A stretch of DNA of 64,000 nucleotides from CAUJGP01 sp964612425 (GTDB taxonomy: Bacteria; Bdellovibrionota; Bdellovibrionia; Bdellovibrionales; Bdellovibrionaceae), in assembly GCA_964612425.1 (NCBI GenBank), contig CAZTDX010000001.1:1-64000 (forward strand). Direction: 5' to 3'. Below the pieces are notes generated by a model. That model ran no database searches and had not been told where the DNA came from. It was given only the letters and a program-made list of their open reading frames with translations. Below are positions 27,132 through 36,747 of this stretch, piece by piece; position 1 is the first letter of the stretch, and every line of letters starts with the position of its first letter. Both the position numbers and the translations under genes were made by a program.

Positions 27132-27432
27132 TTATAATACCTTTTGAATCTTTGACTGCTTTGGGAATCAATTTAAAATGACCAAGTTCAATTTGGCCAT
27201 TGTTCAAGGAGGGATCAATCCAAGTTAATTCTAAAAAAGATATTTCAGGTTTTTTTAAAGACTCAGGTATTTTTAACTCTGAGCCGATTTCAACTTGTCT
27301 AATACGAACGGCGCAAGTTGCCTTGCCTTCCAGAACAAGTCTAGCACCTTTGGGGTTCCCGCATTTTGGAGTGTGTGCGCAGCTAATAATTAGCGATATA
27401 ATTGGTATTAATAAAATATATTTAGACATCAA
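27124..27432 (-). CDS. Small lipoprotein of the transfer region
   Basis: 102 residues with a signal peptide ending in a lipobox (SLIISC, Cys about 18). The short mature part has two more Cys. It overlaps the coupling-protein gene upstream by four bases and the relaxase-like gene downstream by eight. Position and size suggest a VirB7-like, TrbH-like or entry-exclusion lipoprotein; the sequence alone does not decide. Confidence 0.65.
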   Translation of the reverse strand: MMSKYILLIPIISLIISCAHTPKCGNPKGARLVLEGKATCAVRIRQVEIGSELKIPESLKKPEISFLELTWIDPSLNNGQIELGHFKLIPKAVKDSKGIISE

Positions 27433-29102
27433 GATACCTCCTTTTCATTTAATTTGGACTGAGAATTTAAAATTCTAGTCATATTATTTAAAGAATTTGA
27501 TTCAGTTATTTTTTCTAACTCTTCTTCTTTTGTCGGAAGAGGTGGCAAGAGTTTTGGCTCCTGTTTTAAAATATGTGGGAATTTGCACTGATCACTTAGA
27601 TCTGGTGTTTTGCGAAATTGGATTCTCACGGGTAAGCTACCCTTGGCATGTGGAAGAACCATAATCGCTTCACCCACACCTAATTCTTGTTTAAAGAGGT
27701 TGGGATGGTATTTAAATTCTTCTACATCTCTAACGGAGGCTTCTCCTGTTTTACTAGCTCCAAATGTGCCAGACGTTTCGCGTTCCGTTTTCTTCAAACC
27801 CTGCATGGTGCCAATGGTCTGTGAAAAATACTCGGCGGACTCTGGCTCATTTGTTCTCATAAATATTTTAAGATTAGAGTTAGATAAAATGGTATTTTTA
27901 ACCCCATCACCCAGGGCCGCCAAATCCCCTAAGGCTTGATGCGCAAATACGACGCCTATATTAGCACTTCTTGATTTATTAAGAAGACTCACAAAGCTTT
28001 CTGTGAGGTACTCTGTAAAGTCATCAAGATAGACGCTAAAAAACTCATTACTTTTAGAGCTTCCTAAATGCCTGGATGCTACTGCACTTTGCAGGCATTG
28101 TAAGATGAGTTTCCCCACAGTCTTGCCCAGTGTGGGTATTTTTAACACAGGGAGCTGACAGTAAATGATTGAGCCCTCATTAAGGGCCTTTTCTAAATCA
28201 ATGCCAGAGGTTTCGGCATTGAAAATAGGAGCAGTCTCTCCGACAGCTAGAGCTTGAAGCTGAGATACGAGACCACTGCTTTGTTGATCTCTTTCGTCAT
28301 TGGATTTTTTTATAAAACTGCTCGCCCAATCGATGAGCTTGGGATCATTGCTACTTCTTGCTAAATGCAACAAGTTTACGGGGGATCTTAATGCTTCAAT
28401 GACTTTTATTGGGGTAGGAACAACTTTTGTCTTTTCAAAAATTAAAAGTACATGAAGCAGAGATTCATACTGAAGACTTTTATAGTATTCATTTTCAAAG
28501 TTAAAGGCTTTAAAAACCCGTTCGGTTACTTCTAATGCATTTCCGTAGGCCAGAGGGTTGAAGGTATGACTCATTTCTACATCACAAAGTGATAGTATTT
28601 TAACTTCCTGATCTCTCCCGTAAAGTTTAGCGTATGAGTATAATTTAGTGAGCATGGATTTATCAGATTTACCATCAATAATGATAAGACCTCTTTTTCT
28701 TTTAATGTCATCAATGGCCCAAGGTAAAATTACAGATTCAGTTTTTCCAGCATTAGTAGTCCCGACGACTTGGGTGTGCATTCTTCTAAACGATGGTTTA
28801 ACATAAACCCTTTTACCTTTATCACTAAAACCTGCAAAAACAGAGGGCTCGTGACTTGATTCGCCTAAGATTTCATTTTCTAGAATTTGAAGTTCGATTT
28901 TTCTTAAAAAACTTAACTTTATTTTTTGATAAACTATCAAAATTACAATGGTGATCACTAATGCAATTAAATATCTGTTTTCAAGATAAAGCTTTATGAA
29001 AACAGTTTTGTATTTGTACCAAAAGATCCATACAAAAATAGTGATTGTTCCAAAAATAAATAAACTATCTGGAATTTCACTATGCTTACTTTCCTTACTC
29101 AC
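27429..29102 (-). CDS. Type IV coupling protein, VirD4/TraG/MobB-like ATPase
   Basis: 557 residues. Two N-terminal membrane segments (about residues 10-27 and 43-60) are followed by a RecA-like motor: Walker A VVGTTNAGKTESVILPWAI, Walker B 'FFSVYLDDFTEYL', and 'VFAHQALGDLAALG'. Coupling proteins bring the relaxosome to the secretion channel at the inner membrane. Its start overlaps the VirB10 homologue's stop by four bases, so it belongs to the VirB operon. Confidence 0.92.
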   Translation of the reverse strand: MSKESKHSEIPDSLFIFGTITIFVWIFWYKYKTVFIKLYLENRYLIALVITIVILIVYQKIKLSFLRKIELQILENEILGESSHEPSVFAGFSDKGKRVYVKPSFRRMHTQVVGTTNAGKTESVILPWAIDDIKRKRGLIIIDGKSDKSMLTKLYSYAKLYGRDQEVKILSLCDVEMSHTFNPLAYGNALEVTERVFKAFNFENEYYKSLQYESLLHVLLIFEKTKVVPTPIKVIEALRSPVNLLHLARSSNDPKLIDWASSFIKKSNDERDQQSSGLVSQLQALAVGETAPIFNAETSGIDLEKALNEGSIIYCQLPVLKIPTLGKTVGKLILQCLQSAVASRHLGSSKSNEFFSVYLDDFTEYLTESFVSLLNKSRSANIGVVFAHQALGDLAALGDGVKNTILSNSNLKIFMRTNEPESAEYFSQTIGTMQGLKKTERETSGTFGASKTGEASVRDVEEFKYHPNLFKQELGVGEAIMVLPHAKGSLPVRIQFRKTPDLSDQCKFPHILKQEPKLLPPLPTKEEELEKITESNSLNNMTRILNSQSKLNEKEVS

Positions 29103-30070
29103 TGATCACTTCCAATTTGTTGAAGATTCATGGATTCATTAAGTAGGACGTCGCATTCTGTTCCTTGTGCAACCTCGATCCACTCCCTTTGGGTTTTTAA
29201 TTTTTCACCAAAAGAGTTAGCTCTTTCCTTTGCTGTTGCAGCTACAGCAGCTTTTAATCCATTTTCAACACCCCCTTTAGATTGACCTAGAACATCGGTT
29301 TCTATACTGCCGCTGGCATATCCTGCAACAAAAGTGGTGATGATGGAACCCATCATATTTTTAGGGCCATCACTGGAGATAGATCCAAGAATTCCAACGT
29401 GGCCGTCTTTTGCTATTGCAACGCCTCCAATAGTTTTGATTTCTCCACTGGGAAGAGAAATCTGATGAAAATTAATTGAGGCTCTATCACTACCTTTTTG
29501 AAAGCTTGCTTCGCCGTAAAATCTGGTTCCAGCTGGTAAATTTAAACCAGAATCAGTGATTGTATCAAAGAGACTCTCACCCAATATTGGGACTGATTCT
29601 TGTGACACCATAAATTTATCCAAAATTCGTATAGGAATACGAATCCCAGCATGGAGCTGAGTCTTAGCGTTTCCGTTCTTTGCCCCCACAATCATCGAAG
29701 TATTATAGTTGATTGAATTACCTGCGCTACCTCTACCATGATTCATTGAAGTCATAGCATTTGACCCCCAAATTTGTGCCGCTCCCCCAGAATTAGAATC
29801 AGCATTTTGAGGTGCTTGGCTCTCTGAATTTTCTTCCGTAGGATGGACAACTTTTTCTGTAAACTCTATTTCTTGCTCATTTGGTAAAAGAAAGATCACC
29901 AAAATAAAAATCAAAATGCCACTAATAAATAGAATTTTGAATGATCTAAAATTAAGCTCTCTTTTTTCGCTGACTTCTGATTTTGTTACAAACTTTGATT
30001 TAATACGCTTACCAAACAATTTCAGGACGTCAACAAGCCGCTTTAATGGATTTATTGACTTTACTTCCAT
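29099..30070 (-). CDS. T4SS protein VirB10/TrbI-like
   Basis: 323 residues: a cytoplasmic basic N-terminus (1-45), one membrane helix (about 47-64), a proline- and Asn/Ser-rich periplasmic linker, and a TrbI/VirB10 C-terminal domain ('ILDKFMVSQESVPILGESLFDT' ... 'LNLPAGTRFYGEA' ... 'LPSGEIKTIGGVAIAKDGHVGI'). It spans the cell envelope and forms the core complex with VirB9. It overlaps the VirB9 gene by 10 bases. Confidence 0.9.
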   Translation of the reverse strand: MEVKSINPLKRLVDVLKLFGKRIKSKFVTKSEVSEKRELNFRSFKILFISGILIFILVIFLLPNEQEIEFTEKVVHPTEENSESQAPQNADSNSGGAAQIWGSNAMTSMNHGRGSAGNSINYNTSMIVGAKNGNAKTQLHAGIRIPIRILDKFMVSQESVPILGESLFDTITDSGLNLPAGTRFYGEASFQKGSDRASINFHQISLPSGEIKTIGGVAIAKDGHVGILGSISSDGPKNMMGSIITTFVAGYASGSIETDVLGQSKGGVENGLKAAVAATAKERANSFGEKLKTQREWIEVAQGTECDVLLNESMNLQQIGSDQ

Positions 30071-30759
30071 AAAACATCCGCAGGGATAGAAAGAGTAAGG
30101 TTCTGATTTGATTTAAGCTCCAGTATTACTGGTTTCCTTTCTTCTAAGTCAGATAGAGCAAGTGAAACTCCAAAGTCGAGGGGGTAATTTGGTGTTACAC
30201 TGATATCTGAAAGATAGAGGCCATTAATAGTTTTTGATTGATTGCCTTGATAAATCCAAAACTGTTCTGGTTTAATTGTTCGACTCTCTTTGCTACGAAT
30301 ACGACCTGATAAAAGAATAAAACCCGATTTTGATTTGCCTACCTTTAGTAGTTCAAAAGTGAGACCATTTACTTGAGCTTTCTTTTCAAAGATTCGCCAC
30401 AAAATATTTGATTCAGGTTTGGCAGTTTGAACATAAACTATAAAATCAGCAATTTCTTGTTTATCTGTATGCAGCCTTAAGTTATACCTTTGCTTTTCTG
30501 TTACTAAATACAAATTAGTTTTAGCGCCCCACCTCAGTGGTTTGATGGTGATTGCTTTATCAAGGGCTTCTACCTTAAAACCCGATTGATCACCAATGAT
30601 AATAGACTGAATAGTCTCTTGCAGCTGAATGATAGTAGCAATTCCTAGAGCAGTGTTTATATTTAGAATTTGATCAGATGTAAGCTGCACAGTACGGATA
30701 GGAGCAGCTAAACTTATTTTATAGAGATTTAAAGTAAATATCAGCAATAAATACTTCAT
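30061..30759 (-). CDS. T4SS protein VirB9/TrbG-like
   Basis: 232 residues with a signal peptide (1-18). The N-terminal 'IRTVQLTSDQILNINTALGIATIIQL' and 'ALDKAITIKPLRWGAKTNLYLVTEKQRYNLRL' are characteristic of VirB9/TrbG, where the mature start forms a beta domain. The C-terminal region has the VirB9-type 'RTIKPEQFWIYQGNQSKTINGLYLSDI'. It is the outer-membrane-proximal core component and overlaps its neighbours on both sides. Confidence 0.85.
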   Translation of the reverse strand: MKYLLLIFTLNLYKISLAAPIRTVQLTSDQILNINTALGIATIIQLQETIQSIIIGDQSGFKVEALDKAITIKPLRWGAKTNLYLVTEKQRYNLRLHTDKQEIADFIVYVQTAKPESNILWRIFEKKAQVNGLTFELLKVGKSKSGFILLSGRIRSKESRTIKPEQFWIYQGNQSKTINGLYLSDISVTPNYPLDFGVSLALSDLEERKPVILELKSNQNLTLSIPADVLWK

Positions 30760-31346
30760 TGTGCTGACCCTTCAGTTTCCTTTGTGATAAATATCCCCCA
30801 GGGGTTTGTAACGCTCCGTTCACCTACCGTGAACTGCAAAATAAGCCTGAGTTCAGTTGCGGCTTTTAGTGTATCAAATTCATTGATTCGATCAGCGACA
30901 ATGGTAGCTTTCTTTTCTTTCAGATCAATTTGGATTGATTTAGGATAAACCCTTTGAGTGACCTTTCTCTCACGAACAAACTTCTGCACTTCTTGCATAG
31001 ATTTTTGAAATGCCGACAGCATTGAAGGGACCACAAAAAACTGTGCTTTTTGAAGCTTCTCGACTATATTTTTATCATTCCAGTTATAGCGAAAGCCTAA
31101 ATATTCTCTAATTGCTGATTCAATTTGTAGATCCGTGATTTTGGTTTCAACTTTGGCCACCTGACCATTTTCACCAAGAGCAATAATAGTCGGACCATTT
31201 TTTATTAGGTACAATAAAATTGCTAATGTAATGGCAACCACTATTATAAGCGCGGTGGTTAGCATTTTTAAGTTAAAATTTTCTTTTGCAAACTCTTCCA
31301 CCATCTTTGGGTATTTTTTAATTTCTACTTTTTTTATTTCTGTCAT
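30756..31346 (-). CDS. T4SS protein VirB8/TrbF-like
   Basis: 196 residues: a short cytoplasmic N-terminus, one membrane helix (about 29-49), and a periplasmic NTF2-like domain. The region with 'KFVRERKVTQRVYPKSIQIDLKEKKATIVADRINEFDT' and 'ELRLILQFTVGERSVTNPWGIFITK' is the usual VirB8/TrbF/TraE layout. Identification leans on topology and operon position between VirB6 and VirB9 homologues. Four-base overlaps at both ends. Confidence 0.8.
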   Translation of the reverse strand: MTEIKKVEIKKYPKMVEEFAKENFNLKMLTTALIIVVAITLAILLYLIKNGPTIIALGENGQVAKVETKITDLQIESAIREYLGFRYNWNDKNIVEKLQKAQFFVVPSMLSAFQKSMQEVQKFVRERKVTQRVYPKSIQIDLKEKKATIVADRINEFDTLKAATELRLILQFTVGERSVTNPWGIFITKETEGSAQ

Positions 31347-32230
31347 TTCGGACCTCCTTTGTTAAAATTGTTATTATTTCTATTAAACATTTGAATTTTT
31401 TCTGAAGCGTAAGACCTAGTGGTACTTAAAATATTTTTAGAAATTTCTTGAACTCTGATAATTCGAGCTGGTAGGGCAATAGCAGCACCCACAGCTGTTG
31501 CTCCAATTGTCGTAGCAGTAGCTTGAATACCTTCGTTGATTAATGATTTCATCAAAAGCGGCGTAAACAAAAGAGCTAGTGCGATGACAAAATTCATAAT
31601 AATAAGGGTTAAATAAGAGCCTTCAGTACTATAGATATTTCCGAACGAAAGTGCTGTGAGCATTGCAGATAAAATAGCCCATATGCATTTCCATAAGGCG
31701 ACTTCAATGAGTCCACGATAAAGATTCGCTGTTATTCCGGCGGTTCTTGGAAAAATATAACATAGAATCATCAAGGGGGAGCAAATTGAAAGCAGGCACC
31801 AATAGAAGTAATAAAGGGCAATGGAAATATATCTGGCAATATAAAGTAAGATAAAACTTCCAAAACTAAGAACAGCCATGAAAAGATCATCAAACTTTAG
31901 TAATAAAACATTCTTAGCCCCTGCATAGCTTCTTGATTTTTCTTCAGCCATTCTCATAAATGTTTCAAGACCTGAAAGATTATCAATACGCAGAGCAATT
32001 CCGTCGCATAGATCTAAAATAGCATTTGAAACCTCAGGAAAAGAGACAAGCAGTAATGCCGCCACTAATGATCTTTTGATGATTTCAGGAAAATCAGGAT
32101 CTCCAGATTTTAAATAGGTGATCACGACAGATAGCAAAATCATTACAGGCATCATCAGATAAAATAAATTTGAAAGACTATGGTGTAGATCCCGCGCAAG
32201 TGATCCTAGCACATCTAAGTTAGGAATCAT
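31343..32230 (-). CDS. T4SS membrane protein VirB6/TrbL-like
   Basis: 295 residues with about six membrane helices (near residues 22-40, 50-68, 115-150, 172-195, 205-225) and a C-terminal Ala/Gly/Thr-rich stretch (TATTIGATAVGAAIALP). This topology is typical of VirB6/TrbL inner-membrane channel proteins. A tail rich in Asn (FNRNNNNFNKGG) ends it. It overlaps the VirB5-like gene by four bases. Confidence 0.8.
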   Translation of the reverse strand: MIPNLDVLGSLARDLHHSLSNLFYLMMPVMILLSVVITYLKSGDPDFPEIIKRSLVAALLLVSFPEVSNAILDLCDGIALRIDNLSGLETFMRMAEEKSRSYAGAKNVLLLKFDDLFMAVLSFGSFILLYIARYISIALYYFYWCLLSICSPLMILCYIFPRTAGITANLYRGLIEVALWKCIWAILSAMLTALSFGNIYSTEGSYLTLIIMNFVIALALLFTPLLMKSLINEGIQATATTIGATAVGAAIALPARIIRVQEISKNILSTTRSYASEKIQMFNRNNNNFNKGGPK

Positions 32231-32979
32231 TTTCTACCTTCAAAACCACTTTGTAACCTTGGTAAAGTCGTAGACTTCGGTAAACTCTTAAATCCTCGAG
32301 AAAGATCCTGGTAATTTTCTTGAAAATTCTGAGTGGATAATTTTTCTTTCCGATTATCATAAGCGAGATTCTGCGCCATGATCTTAAGCATTTGACTTTG
32401 AATACGGAGTATTTGAGTATTGACTCCAATTAACACACCAAGAGATTGATTTTGAAGCTTACCGGCTCCTTGGGGACTGACCACTTGTGAATGAAATAGG
32501 ATTCGTTCTCTTTCTCGGTCAACACTGTCGGCATAATCATACATATTCCGATTCATGGAAATGACCTCAGCGACACTTTGATCTTGAGCTGCCATTAAAT
32601 CCTCATCCATTCCATGAGGCACAGGACCATAGACATCTTGAAGAGCTCGGAGAACAGACTGTGGGTCTTTCAAATCACCATACACCCCAGCGCCGAACCG
32701 TGGATTAATGACTCTAATCAAATCAAGCCCTGATCTGACCCCAGAGTTTATATCTCGCAATAAGTCTAATGTGTCTTCACCGTTAGTGAGAATGCTTTTT
32801 AATTGTAAGACGGTCTCAATAGCTTGAGCTAAAATTTGCAGGAGCACTACCACATCAGAGCCCCAGAAATCTGCCTTTGCCCGTATTGGAGTAACTATTA
32901 ATGTTAAACTCAAGACTAGCGCCATCACCCCATTTCGAAGTCGAGTATTAATGATTCTAAAAAGATTACATTTTTTCAT
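32227..32979 (-). CDS. T4SS protein VirB5/TrbJ-like
   Basis: 250 residues with a signal peptide (hydrophobic residues about 17-31, cleavage near RAKA). The mature part is largely helical ('LLQILAQAIETVLQLKSILTNGEDTLDLLRDI' and 'LIGVNTQILRIQSQMLKIMAQNLAYD'), as in TrbJ/VirB5 minor pilus components. Assignment also rests on its place between the VirB4 ATPase and the VirB6 homologue. Confidence 0.7.
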   Translation of the reverse strand: MKKCNLFRIINTRLRNGVMALVLSLTLIVTPIRAKADFWGSDVVVLLQILAQAIETVLQLKSILTNGEDTLDLLRDINSGVRSGLDLIRVINPRFGAGVYGDLKDPQSVLRALQDVYGPVPHGMDEDLMAAQDQSVAEVISMNRNMYDYADSVDRERERILFHSQVVSPQGAGKLQNQSLGVLIGVNTQILRIQSQMLKIMAQNLAYDNRKEKLSTQNFQENYQDLSRGFKSLPKSTTLPRLQSGFEGRK

Positions 32980-35438
32980 ATCTCACCACCTTTAAGATGG
33001 GCCACACCGAATGGCGCAATGCTAGCGGCTTCTTTAATGGCACTTTGAAGTGACTTGCCATTATCCATAAGCTTTTTTAAATACTGATTGTCTCTGGAAT
33101 CGCTGGTTGAAATCCAATATTCTAGCGGGGAGGGTTGAATACGAATGACCTGTCTTGCTTCACCCGTAATTAAAAAGCCCTCACTGTATAAACCTTTTCT
33201 TTGCTCTAAGGATTGAATCAACCTCAATTCCTGAGAATTCAGCTTTAGTGTTTCAGTTAAAATACGAGTGTCACCTTTTTGCAGCATTACAAGCTTTGTA
33301 GCAGTGTTATTTAATATGGCTGGACCTATGCCACTTCCAATAATTTCTTCTACCCCTTGGGTTATAAATGAAATTCCACTACCTGTTTTTCTAAAAGTAC
33401 GAGCAGCATACTCCATAAAATTAGCTGCGGCAGGACTTTTTAAAAACTGCCAAGCTTCATCCAACAAAACTCGTTTTGGAGTAGATCGTTCTGATTCCAC
33501 TTGATCCAAAATAAAATTTGTTAATATTAGAATCATGACAGATTGGAGGTCTGGATATTGGGAGAGTCCCTTTAAGTCAAAGGCCACCACGGGACTATCA
33601 ACTTTTATTGCTCCCTGTTTATCAAGTAATTTTCCGAAAGGAGTATTGCCAACCCAAGGAAATAACAGCTTGCTAATCTTTTTTAAACCTACATCAGAGG
33701 ATTTTTCACAGTGTGTGGCTAAGTCTGAAATGAGAGGGGATCTGGGGATTTTCTCAGTCCTTGTTTTTTCAAAAATATGAATCAGTGCTTCTTCTATTTG
33801 GACCCGCTCTAGTCGACTGAGCTTCTCCCCCTCATCCACAATCATCTGCTCAACAATAGCAAGCATTCCTTTTAAGCGATCCCCATGAGGAGCCTGCGAC
33901 GGATCGCACAATGTAAAGGGGTTAATGGCATAATTTTCAGAAAGATTAATTTCAAAATATTGGCCGCCTAAGACCTTTGTCATTTTTTCGTAAGAACCAC
34001 CCACATCAATAATAAAAACTTTGGTTCCTCTGGCTATTTGCTGAAGCATTAAAAAATTGTTCGCAAAGGATTTTCCACTTCCGCTTGATCCCGTTACGAG
34101 CATATTGTAATTGGTAAGCTTTGGATCTGTAGGATTAAACGAGTAAAGTCCTCCCAGTCTGGTGTTAAGTAACACGAGAGGAATATCATCACCTCTTGAT
34201 GGACCATAAACAGGAAGAAAATCTACAAGGTTATTGGTTTTAAGGGGTTTACTTCGAACTAGTGACAGGGGGGCTAGAGGCAAATTAGATTTAAAGATTT
34301 TCCAGGCACCAACAGTTTCTTCACAACCTTCTGAGCCACTCAAGGATTTAAATTGCGATAAGATTTCTTTGGTTTTTAAATTAAGATTCTTTTTTCCTTG
34401 ATGGGTATTTTCTTCTCTTAATACTAAGAGCATTTCGGCATGGAATATTTTTTGGCCTGTCTCAATAATTTCACGCAAAAGATCTGTCGTTTGACTTAAG
34501 CGAGATTCGCTTTCTAAATCACTCACTCGATTGCTTTGAGAATGAGCTAGCGAATGAGCCATACGACGATTTCGCTCAAGAGATCTTACTGCTTTAGTTT
34601 GATCAGCTACGACAAAGGAAAAAAGAAGTTCGTATTTAAAAGGCAAAGCTAAAAATCCTTTGATCATCCCAGCAAAAGTACCCTCTGGTAGAGTCTTGAG
34701 CGTGATGATTTTTGTTCGCATTTGATCAATGATAAAATCCTTTTGATCCAGAACTAGATCACCAAAAACTAATTGGGATCTAGGAGAGTCTCCTTCTACT
34801 TGAGTTTCTCTCTTTGAAATCCGAGGTGGAGTAACTTCACTAGCACGAATTGGGTTAAAGTAAGAGTACAGAAGTTCAATCATTAAATTTTTGCTCAAAC
34901 GCTCAGAATGAAACCCCTGAGAGGAAAGAGATGATTCCATATTGAGTGTTGCTTGATCGAGCAATTGAAGTCTTTCTTCATAGCCTTGAGAGAACTCCCT
35001 TGAGAATTTCTTTAGGTTTTTAAATTGACTTTGCTTCACAGGGGTTTCTGATTTTATAAATAAAAATAATCTAGGTCCAAAAATCTGATTATTTGAAATA
35101 GAAGATTTAATTTTCTCTCTTCGTTCTTGATCTAAATAGTTTAAAAATTCATCTTTGGAAGAAATAAGATTCTCATGAGCAATCAATTTTTCATTAAAGT
35201 TTGAATCTACTTTGACATAGAACTGACAAGTAAATCCTTCCGGTAATGAGTTCGCAAAGGATCTTAATCCTAGAGTCAATTGATTGATTCTAGATTCATC
35301 AAAGCATTCAATATCAAGTGGTAAAAGTTCCATTCCCGTGCTCAGTGATCCATCCCAGAGAATGGCATGAGAAAAAGGATGAGATTCAAACTCCCAATAG
35401 GGTAGCTCTTCGCAAAGCGCATTTATAGCTTCGTTCAT
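32976..35438 (-). CDS. T4SS ATPase VirB4/TrbE-like
   Basis: An 820-residue VirB4 family ATPase. The N-terminal half is the CagE/TrbE/VirB domain. The C-terminal motor has Walker A MLVTGSSGSGKSFANNFL and Walker B RVLLDEAWQFL, with 'FITQGVEEIIGSGIGPAILNNT' between later motifs. Length and motifs are complete. It energises pilus assembly and substrate transfer. It overlaps the VirB3-like gene upstream by four bases. Confidence 0.95.
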   Translation of the reverse strand: MNEAINALCEELPYWEFESHPFSHAILWDGSLSTGMELLPLDIECFDESRINQLTLGLRSFANSLPEGFTCQFYVKVDSNFNEKLIAHENLISSKDEFLNYLDQERREKIKSSISNNQIFGPRLFLFIKSETPVKQSQFKNLKKFSREFSQGYEERLQLLDQATLNMESSLSSQGFHSERLSKNLMIELLYSYFNPIRASEVTPPRISKRETQVEGDSPRSQLVFGDLVLDQKDFIIDQMRTKIITLKTLPEGTFAGMIKGFLALPFKYELLFSFVVADQTKAVRSLERNRRMAHSLAHSQSNRVSDLESESRLSQTTDLLREIIETGQKIFHAEMLLVLREENTHQGKKNLNLKTKEILSQFKSLSGSEGCEETVGAWKIFKSNLPLAPLSLVRSKPLKTNNLVDFLPVYGPSRGDDIPLVLLNTRLGGLYSFNPTDPKLTNYNMLVTGSSGSGKSFANNFLMLQQIARGTKVFIIDVGGSYEKMTKVLGGQYFEINLSENYAINPFTLCDPSQAPHGDRLKGMLAIVEQMIVDEGEKLSRLERVQIEEALIHIFEKTRTEKIPRSPLISDLATHCEKSSDVGLKKISKLLFPWVGNTPFGKLLDKQGAIKVDSPVVAFDLKGLSQYPDLQSVMILILTNFILDQVESERSTPKRVLLDEAWQFLKSPAAANFMEYAARTFRKTGSGISFITQGVEEIIGSGIGPAILNNTATKLVMLQKGDTRILTETLKLNSQELRLIQSLEQRKGLYSEGFLITGEARQVIRIQPSPLEYWISTSDSRDNQYLKKLMDNGKSLQSAIKEAASIAPFGVAHLKGGEI

Positions 35439-35758
35439 TTAGCACCGTCCTTTAAAAAGGGTTTATAGGTTTGATCGATGGTATTGGCAGAAAGCACTGC
35501 TGGAGACATGAGATGTTGCAGTAAATGCTGAAGGTAAAGATCAGGTTTTCCTCTTTTAACAAAAAAAAATAATCCTGCCATAATGAGACTAGTTCCAAAG
35601 ACCATAGGTACTTTTAGACTGGTGGAACCAAATAAGAGATTCTGAATAGAAAGATTTAAAAGTAATAATAAAACATCTGTTAACTCGAGACCAAGGATTT
35701 TACTTTTGGTATCTAGAGCTCTTGGTACTGTTGAAATCAGTAGTGATTCTTCCTTCAT
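35435..35758 (-). CDS. T4SS protein VirB3/TrbD-like
   Basis: 107 residues with one or two membrane helices around residues 27-66 and a C-terminal 'RGKPDLYLQHLLQHLMSP', close to the 'DP..l..l.r....' end of VirB3/TrbD proteins. It sits between the pilin and the VirB4 ATPase, the fixed VirB2-B3-B4 order. Confidence 0.8.
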   Translation of the reverse strand: MKEESLLISTVPRALDTKSKILGLELTDVLLLLLNLSIQNLLFGSTSLKVPMVFGTSLIMAGLFFFVKRGKPDLYLQHLLQHLMSPAVLSANTIDQTYKPFLKDGAK

Positions 35759-36040
35759 TTAACGAATCGCCTGTGAGATAAATTCAACAATTGCCTGCGC
35801 ACCGAAACCAATGGCACTACCAATAATGGCATACCAAATATGAGTTTTGGCTCGCTCATTCCCTGTCATGAGAGAAAAGGCCGCCCAAGCAATGCCGATC
35901 ACGGAAAGCGTTGGTAAAATCACTCGTGTCAGTTTCATTTGAATTCCCATGAGGGACGACTCTACGCTGGCCAATGCTAGTGTAGGTACCATAGCTGTCA
36001 GAATTAAAATTGAAAAAATTAGTAAATTACTTTTATTCAT
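35759..36040 (-). CDS. T4SS pilin VirB2/TrbC-like
   Basis: 93 residues from the ATG at 36040, which has GGGGT upstream; the frame is open 44 codons further but that part looks like upstream gene sequence. It has a signal peptide (about 1-29, ending TLALA), then two hydrophobic helices separated by a short loop ('RVILPTLSVIGIAWAAFSLMTG' and 'IWYAIIGSAIGFGAQAIVEFIS'), the classic VirB2/TrbC pilin plan. The stop is directly adjacent to the VirB3-like start. Confidence 0.85.
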   Translation of the reverse strand: MNKSNLLIFSILILTAMVPTLALASVESSLMGIQMKLTRVILPTLSVIGIAWAAFSLMTGNERAKTHIWYAIIGSAIGFGAQAIVEFISQAIR

Positions 36041-36062
36041 AAAAATACCCCTTTTATTAATA

Positions 36063-36452
36063 TTAAATAGCAACAAATTCCTCCTTTTCATTTTCAGGAA
36101 ATAGACATAAATAGATATCATCAGCAAAAAACTGAATATTAAATTTGATGAAATTTCCAATGACTTGACCATTTCCTACTTTATTCCAATTGGATTTTAT
36201 CTCTCCATTGGAGGATTGATATTCTTCGAGAGCCAGTACTTGATACTGATCTAACTCTGAATTTTCATCTTGAGTTAAAAAATAACGGACATTGGAAAAC
36301 GCCCAAATTTTTAAGCGAAACATTTTTGACCCTGGTTTTAAAAATGCAAAACCAACAGGATCTTTTTCAATCACTTCGCCGTTTGATGAGATCGATCCTC
36401 GTGACATGGGAAAACGATCATATTTTCTAAATTGTATAATGTTATCTTTCAT
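36063..36452 (-). CDS. Hypothetical protein at the head of the transfer operon
   Basis: 129 residues, soluble, beta-rich pattern, no signal peptide, not recognised. It starts 'MKDNIIQFRKYDRFPMSRGSI', where 'KYDRFPMSRG' resembles the start of small PilZ-like or stress proteins, but the rest does not confirm that. Strong GGAGG-type site upstream. It is followed after 22 bp by the pilin gene and is therefore probably part of the transfer operon. Confidence 0.6.
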   Translation of the reverse strand: MKDNIIQFRKYDRFPMSRGSISSNGEVIEKDPVGFAFLKPGSKMFRLKIWAFSNVRYFLTQDENSELDQYQVLALEEYQSSNGEIKSNWNKVGNGQVIGNFIKFNIQFFADDIYLCLFPENEKEEFVAI

Positions 36453-36480
36453 AGGTGTTTGCCTCCTTGGTTAATAATTT

Positions 36481-36747
36481 TCATGCAGCTACCGGGTCTA
36501 GAATAAGATTCATAAAAGCCATCTCGACACCACCACAGTCGTGACAGACCAAATAACCCCCTTCAAACTCGGTATGGTTTCCACAGTAATGGCAAAAGTA
36601 GTTGCGTGATTCTGCTGGCCCAAAACGCTTATAGTTTTCATATCTACGTGAAAGATTTTTATCTTTTGAATTAGACTTTGTTTTCAGAAATCCACTGTAG
36701 ATCGATTTTTTATCTTTAAATGTTTTCGACATTAAATTTGTTCCCAT
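36481..36747 (-). CDS. Small zinc-ribbon protein
   Basis: 88 residues with two CxxC pairs (YFCHYCGNH and LVCHDCGG, about 17 residues apart) forming a zinc ribbon, and a basic Lys-rich N-terminus. It overlaps the start of the preceding small gene. Function unknown: DNA or RNA binding, or control of the transfer operon, is possible. Confidence 0.65.
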   Translation of the reverse strand: MGTNLMSKTFKDKKSIYSGFLKTKSNSKDKNLSRRYENYKRFGPAESRNYFCHYCGNHTEFEGGYLVCHDCGGVEMAFMNLILDPVAA

